Shown here piece by piece: positions 27,833 to 32,088 of a stretch of 32,088 nt of DNA (its first letter is position 1; each line of letters begins with the position of its first letter). A model generated the notes under the pieces. It was given only the letters and a program-made list of their open reading frames with translations. It was not told the origin of the DNA and searched no databases. Source of the stretch: an uncultured SAR86 cluster bacterium (lineage in GTDB: Bacteria; Pseudomonadota; Gammaproteobacteria; Magnimaribacterales; D2472); assembly GCA_902511425.1 (NCBI GenBank), contig CABXFE010000015.1, forward strand, positions 1-32,088, written 5' to 3'. The translations under genes were made by a program, and so were the position numbers.

Positions 27833-29587
27833 TTAATGGTTCGAATGATCGACAACAGCTTTCTGTTCATGATTTGTCTCATGTTCGTCGCTGTTTTTTT
27901 CATTTGCTTCAAGGGAAATTTCAGTGATAACCAATTCATCTCTCACTTCAAACGTGAAAGTGACGTTGTCACCAACATTAAAGTCAGCTATTTCTATATT
28001 TTCCGCGACGATAAAATCCATCGTCGCAGCAGGTCTATCCCACTTCTCTATTGGGCCTTGACTAATATTGAAAGTGCGATTGCCTAAGGTTATTTCATTA
28101 ATTAAACCTGAGACTGTTGCAGAGGATACTTCTGGCTGACTCATGATATGAATACCAGTTACTTCATATCCACTATCTTCGGTTTTAGACACCTCGAAGT
28201 GTAAAGATTGACCTGACTTTAAAGAGTCAACATCAACATTCTCAGCCACATTAAAGTCCATTGTCATTTCCGGCCAATCCCAAGCTTCAGCCGGGCCATG
28301 TGTAATATTGACCATACGATGTCCTGTCATGACGCTGTTTACTTCACCTTGCATCCAGATAGAGTTCGGCACCTCATCATGTGTCATACGCTTAAAGTCT
28401 GATGACTTACTTGATTCCGAATCAATTAGGAATTGAGCAGACGTAACAACAACATCATCTTCATTTAAACCGCTCAGAATCTCGATACTATCTTTATCAA
28501 CTCGACCAATAGTTACCTCAATTGATTTAAACTGTCCGTCACCTAAGGCGAGGACGACTCTGTCTTGCTTGCCTGTGCGTATGACCGCTTCTTTAGGAAC
28601 AATAATCGCACTGTCGGCTTGATTCGCATGGATCGAAACTTGTGCGAACATATTGGGCTTTAATTGAAAATCAGGATTACCAAATTTCAAGCGAACTCTA
28701 AGTGTGCGAGTTTTACTGTTTAATGCTGGGTAAACATAGTCAACCACACCTGTCCAATCTTCTCCGGGCAAGTAGTCTAGAGTCATCGATACTGGCAACC
28801 CTTCTTTGATAAGCGCTGCATCTCGTTCAAACACTTCAGCCTCTACCCATACTTGGTCAAGTTTGCCGATACTAAGCAAAGTATCTCCCGGTTTCACATA
28901 GAAACCTTCTCGTATCTTTAACCCATCTACAACACCTGCTTGAGGCGAATAAAAGGTAATTGTTTGTTGAACTTTTTTTGTTTGCTCTAGTTCTTTAATC
29001 AAGCCTGCTGAAAGTTGTAAGGCTTTAAGACGATCTTTAGCTGCCGTAACTAACGAGCCGTTATTGCGCTTTAAGGCGATTAACAATTCTTCTTGAGCAT
29101 TAACTAACTGGGGAGAATATAAGCTGTAAAGGGGTTGACCTTTTTCTACAGGGTCACCCTCAGCCTTAACGTATAGTTTTTCGATCCAGCCATCAACACG
29201 TGGGTGGATATGAATTAGTTTATCTTCGTCATATTGTACATAACCCACCGTAGAGATTTCAGTGTGCATATTTTCTAGCTCAACAGGTGCGGTACGAACA
29301 CCAAGATTATTCACCACATGAGGAGCGACCCTAACAGCACCGGGGCCGAAGTCATCAGTTGATGATTCATCTTCATACACAGGAATTAAGTCCATCCCCA
29401 TAGGAGATTTACCGGGCTTGTCCCGGCGGTAGTTAGAATCCATCGGGGCAACCCAATAAAGCGGCTTTTTCTCTTCAGAATTTGTTTTCGGTCCTTCAGA
29501 GTTAGGATTTAGGAATAAACCCAATATCCCAGCACCTATTGCTGCACCAATGATGATCGCGATAATTATTTTTGTATTAGATGACAT
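27833..29587 (-). CDS. cusB: RND periplasmic adaptor CusB with two C-terminal CusF-like domains and His-rich tail
   Basis: 584 aa; HMBD-like 'YWVAPMDSNYRRDKPGKSPMGMDLIPVYED', adaptor core, then 'ITHGPAEAWDWPEMTMDF' and 'ISQGPIEKWDRPAATMDF' CusF-like repeats; ends 'DEHETNHEQKAVVDHSNH'. Confidence 0.95.
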   Translation of the reverse strand: MSSNTKIIIAIIIGAAIGAGILGLFLNPNSEGPKTNSEEKKPLYWVAPMDSNYRRDKPGKSPMGMDLIPVYEDESSTDDFGPGAVRVAPHVVNNLGVRTAPVELENMHTEISTVGYVQYDEDKLIHIHPRVDGWIEKLYVKAEGDPVEKGQPLYSLYSPQLVNAQEELLIALKRNNGSLVTAAKDRLKALQLSAGLIKELEQTKKVQQTITFYSPQAGVVDGLKIREGFYVKPGDTLLSIGKLDQVWVEAEVFERDAALIKEGLPVSMTLDYLPGEDWTGVVDYVYPALNSKTRTLRVRLKFGNPDFQLKPNMFAQVSIHANQADSAIIVPKEAVIRTGKQDRVVLALGDGQFKSIEVTIGRVDKDSIEILSGLNEDDVVVTSAQFLIDSESSKSSDFKRMTHDEVPNSIWMQGEVNSVMTGHRMVNITHGPAEAWDWPEMTMDFNVAENVDVDSLKSGQSLHFEVSKTEDSGYEVTGIHIMSQPEVSSATVSGLINEITLGNRTFNISQGPIEKWDRPAATMDFIVAENIEIADFNVGDNVTFTFEVRDELVITEISLEANEKNSDEHETNHEQKAVVDHSNH

Positions 29588-30972
29588 TATTTCTCTCCGA
29601 ATTTACCAGTGTGTGCGGGTGCTGATTTTGAATGTGACTGTGCGAAGAAATAATTGATACGAGTTACTGTTTTCAATGCATCAACATCTATTTTTAGTGC
29701 GGAAATTCTGGCATTAAGCATTGCGATTCTAGCTCGAACAACTTCAGAAAAATCACCATCATCGTTGGTATAAGCAGTCAACGAAGCTTCTGCGTGGTCG
29801 TGGGTTTGCGTAAGCAATTGTTCTTTATATATTGACTGCCTTTCTGATAGTCTTTTCAGCTGCCTTAGCTCTTTTTCAATTTCGCTAATCATTTGTTTTG
29901 TTAACAGCAATTTCTCTGTTCTGACAGCTTCTGTTTCCGCGATTGATGCGGCAACTTGTTTATCTTGTCTATTTTTTGTGAATAACGGTAAATCAAACGT
30001 CACACCAACAGAAAACAAGTCTGCTCTATTATCTCCTGATGGCATATCATCACGATAGGCATAGCTGGCGTTTACTCCCCACTGGGGCTTATATTGTTGT
30101 TTGGCTATATCAACAGCTGTTTCAGTCACTTTTTTCTGAACATCAATTGAGCGAATCGCAGGGTGATTTTCTAATTCTAATGCCAGAGCATTTCGCGAAT
30201 AATGAGCCTTCTTTAAAAATGCGGGGGTTTGCAATCGAATTTCAGGTAGAGTTTCTGAGACATTGAATGCCATTGGTTGCGCGTCAAAATCAAACGTTTT
30301 TTCATAGTTACTGTCATCATAAAGATGAAGCCATTCGTTTAGACGAGCAATTGAGGTTTCTAATTTTTGCCTCTGGACTGTCAACCTATCTTCCAATTGA
30401 ACGATTTCTAGTTGTGCTCGAATGACATCTTGTTGTCTTGTTTTTCCAATCACATTTGAGTAACTGGCTTTTGCTATCTCCGCCATCTGCTCAAATAGTT
30501 CCCAATCGTTCTCGATTAACTTAATGGTTTGTTGCGCTAGAAAAGCGTCTAACCAAAGTTGGGAAACTTCACTTTTCAATTTCGCCTTACGATTTTCGCG
30601 TAACAGCGGGTATTTAGTTGATTCGATTTTTAGCTGTTGTCGTTTGAGTTCCAAACTATCTCCTCTAGGAAACATTTGAGAAACTCCAACTTTAAATTGA
30701 GTCATACCTTCCTGATCTAAGTTCCATGTATCTGTTGGTAAATTCATCATGCCCACAGACATAATAGGGTCAGGCAATGTTCCAGAAGCTATACTGTTAT
30801 ACTCAACAGCTTGCTGTTTCAACTTGCTGCCGTGCAGCCAAGGGTCATTTTGCTGTGCTAATGCTATCGCCTGATCAAGTGAAATGATCTTTTCTGCTTG
30901 GGCATAAAATGCAGAAAATCCGATCATTAAACTAACAGTAATCTTTAACAGACTTGGAATTCCAAATTTCAT
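29587..30972 (-). CDS. cusC: TolC-family outer membrane efflux protein (CusC-like)
   Basis: 461 aa; signal peptide, coiled-coil OEP repeats, 'YNSIASGTLPDPIMSVGMMNLPTDTWNLDQEGMTQFKVGVSQMFPRG'; stop/start overlap with cusB. Confidence 0.92.
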   Translation of the reverse strand: MKFGIPSLLKITVSLMIGFSAFYAQAEKIISLDQAIALAQQNDPWLHGSKLKQQAVEYNSIASGTLPDPIMSVGMMNLPTDTWNLDQEGMTQFKVGVSQMFPRGDSLELKRQQLKIESTKYPLLRENRKAKLKSEVSQLWLDAFLAQQTIKLIENDWELFEQMAEIAKASYSNVIGKTRQQDVIRAQLEIVQLEDRLTVQRQKLETSIARLNEWLHLYDDSNYEKTFDFDAQPMAFNVSETLPEIRLQTPAFLKKAHYSRNALALELENHPAIRSIDVQKKVTETAVDIAKQQYKPQWGVNASYAYRDDMPSGDNRADLFSVGVTFDLPLFTKNRQDKQVAASIAETEAVRTEKLLLTKQMISEIEKELRQLKRLSERQSIYKEQLLTQTHDHAEASLTAYTNDDGDFSEVVRARIAMLNARISALKIDVDALKTVTRINYFFAQSHSKSAPAHTGKFGEK

Positions 30973-31469
30973 TAGAATTGCTCCTCATAGGTTTTCACCT
31001 CTGCATACACTTCGCTAGTACCATCTTTAAATAGAATCAACACGTTATAAGGCATAAAACGTTCACCTACTTCCATCCCCGGAGAGCCAACAGGCATCGC
31101 TGGGACTGACAAACCAATGGCGTTGTTGTGTTTTTCAGCTAAAAATTGTTTTATGAATTTGGCAGGCACATGCCCTTCAAACGCAAAGCCATTTCTAGTA
31201 ACGGCTGTATGACAAGAGCGATAATTAGGTTTGATACCGTACTTAGTTTTTATATTGGAGATGTTGCGGTAATCTTTGGAGTGCGCAATCACCCCTTCAT
31301 CTTCAATATGGGTTATCCACTTTTTGCAACATCCACAAGTCGGAGTTTTGTAAACTAATAACTCGATTAGCTTTGCTTCGACATGACTTTCATGATTATG
31401 CTCGGTAGCGTGAGTAAACGCTGGTATTAGCAGTATAGCTACCGCTAACTTAAAAAATAATTTGATCAT
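30972..31469 (-). CDS. DUF411 metal-binding secreted protein
   Basis: 165 aa; 'VYKTPTCGCCKKWITHIEDEG...IKPNYRSCHTAVTRNGFAFEGHVPAKFI...GLSVPAMPVGSPGMEVG'. Confidence 0.93.
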   Translation of the reverse strand: MIKLFFKLAVAILLIPAFTHATEHNHESHVEAKLIELLVYKTPTCGCCKKWITHIEDEGVIAHSKDYRNISNIKTKYGIKPNYRSCHTAVTRNGFAFEGHVPAKFIKQFLAEKHNNAIGLSVPAMPVGSPGMEVGERFMPYNVLILFKDGTSEVYAEVKTYEEQF

Positions 31470-31574
31470 TTTGCCCCCCCAGACAATGCTGGATAAAATA
31501 TAGGCGCAATAGCGCTTAATTAATTAACAAGAAAAGTTATTCTGTGCGTAAATTTTGGACGCACTAACCCTGTG

Positions 31575-31952
31575 TTAGGCAAATATTGGTGGACGGAAAA
31601 GGGAAGTAGACATTGACTTTGGGTGTTCAGCGCCTTGGTTCACTATAGCTTCAGTAAAGCCCAAAATATCAGGTGAACCATTGTTTGAATTCAAAAATGT
31701 GACTGATGTACATGCATTTGCAGGACAAATACAGTCTACGTCGCAGCAGTCTTTTGAACTTGAAGCACTAGCCTTCATATCACCATGTTCCATACCTTCA
31801 TGAGACTTCATTGAAGAGTGTTCCATAGTCATATGAGATTGATGAGAATCTGCCGACATTTCACAAGACATAGATGTATAAGCCAATGCTTGCCCAACAA
31901 AGGCATTAAGCATGGCAACAACAACTAAGACTTTTGAAAGTGGTTTAAACAT
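31575..31952 (-). CDS. His/Met/Cys-rich small secreted protein, CopL-like
   Basis: 125 aa; signal peptide; 'MSCEMSADSHQSHMTMEHSSMKSHEGMEHGDMK' and 'CCDVDCICPANAC'. Confidence 0.7.
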   Translation of the reverse strand: MFKPLSKVLVVVAMLNAFVGQALAYTSMSCEMSADSHQSHMTMEHSSMKSHEGMEHGDMKASASSSKDCCDVDCICPANACTSVTFLNSNNGSPDILGFTEAIVNQGAEHPKSMSTSLFRPPIFA

Positions 31953-32011
31953 ACAGTTCTCTTAAAAATACCTTATCATGATAATCTAAACTTGTGTTTG
32001 TGTAAATATAG

Positions 32012-32037
32012 AAAAAGGGCTTTATTGCCCTTTTTTT
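32012..32037. terminator. Bidirectional rho-independent terminator
   Basis: Perfect 9-bp stem AAAAAGGGC-TTTATT-GCCCTTTTT followed by further T on + strand; T-run on both strands. Confidence 0.85.
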
Positions 32038-32088
32038 ATTTCTTAACAATCTTCCTTATATGCTTTGGTTTAATTCCTAATCGCATAA
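32036..32088 (-). CDS. C-terminal end of a CDS entering from the right edge
   Basis: Open reverse frame ending '...MRLGIKPKHIRKIVKK*' with stop 32036-32038 immediately at the terminator. Confidence 0.4.
   Translation of the reverse strand, partial: MRLGIKPKHIRKIVKK

Noticed and set aside
1-32088. CRISPR array, tRNA/rRNA, transposase/IS element or phage genes
   Set aside because: Looked for spaced direct repeats, tRNA-like cloverleaf sequence and transposase/integrase ORFs; none recognised.

Overview
AT-rich surface-glycan (O-antigen/capsule-type) locus at ~1-22,970, joined to a more GC-balanced copper/silver resistance operon at ~23,200-31,950. All calls come from reading the supplied translations and the DNA; no database search was run. 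Glycan locus, left to right: the N-terminal part of a TupA-like ATP-grasp protein missed by the ORF track (minus strand, off the left edge); a GT2 with C-terminal TM segments; a GtrA / GtrB(DPM1-like) / UXS / GT-C (PMT/ArnT-like) set whose GT-C gene is split by two compensating frame changes; a polytopic membrane protein; a nitroreductase / 64-aa Tat-signal mini-protein / GMC oxidoreductase unit; a divergent ACP / FkbH / GNAT unit; a coupled amidotransferase(1) / HisH / HisF-like / amidotransferase(2) unit; a hypothetical sugar-transfer-like protein; a MaoC-hotdog-SDR fusion; a KdsB-like cytidylyltransferase / HAD phosphatase / DRE-TIM aldolase fused to a C-terminal Rossmann (MptE/GT42-like) domain; a GT-B-like protein; and a NeuA-like cytidylyltransferase. 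The copper operon (minus strand) reads CopL-like His/Met-rich protein / DUF411 / CusC / CusB with two CusF-like domains / CusA / CopC / CopD / a truncated 46-aa remnant at the junction. The best candidate for an undescribed system is a CMP-ulosonic-acid-like sugar pathway using a pyruvate-aldolase-type enzyme instead of a visible NeuB/KdsA synthase, with amidino and unusual acyl decoration modules nearby.
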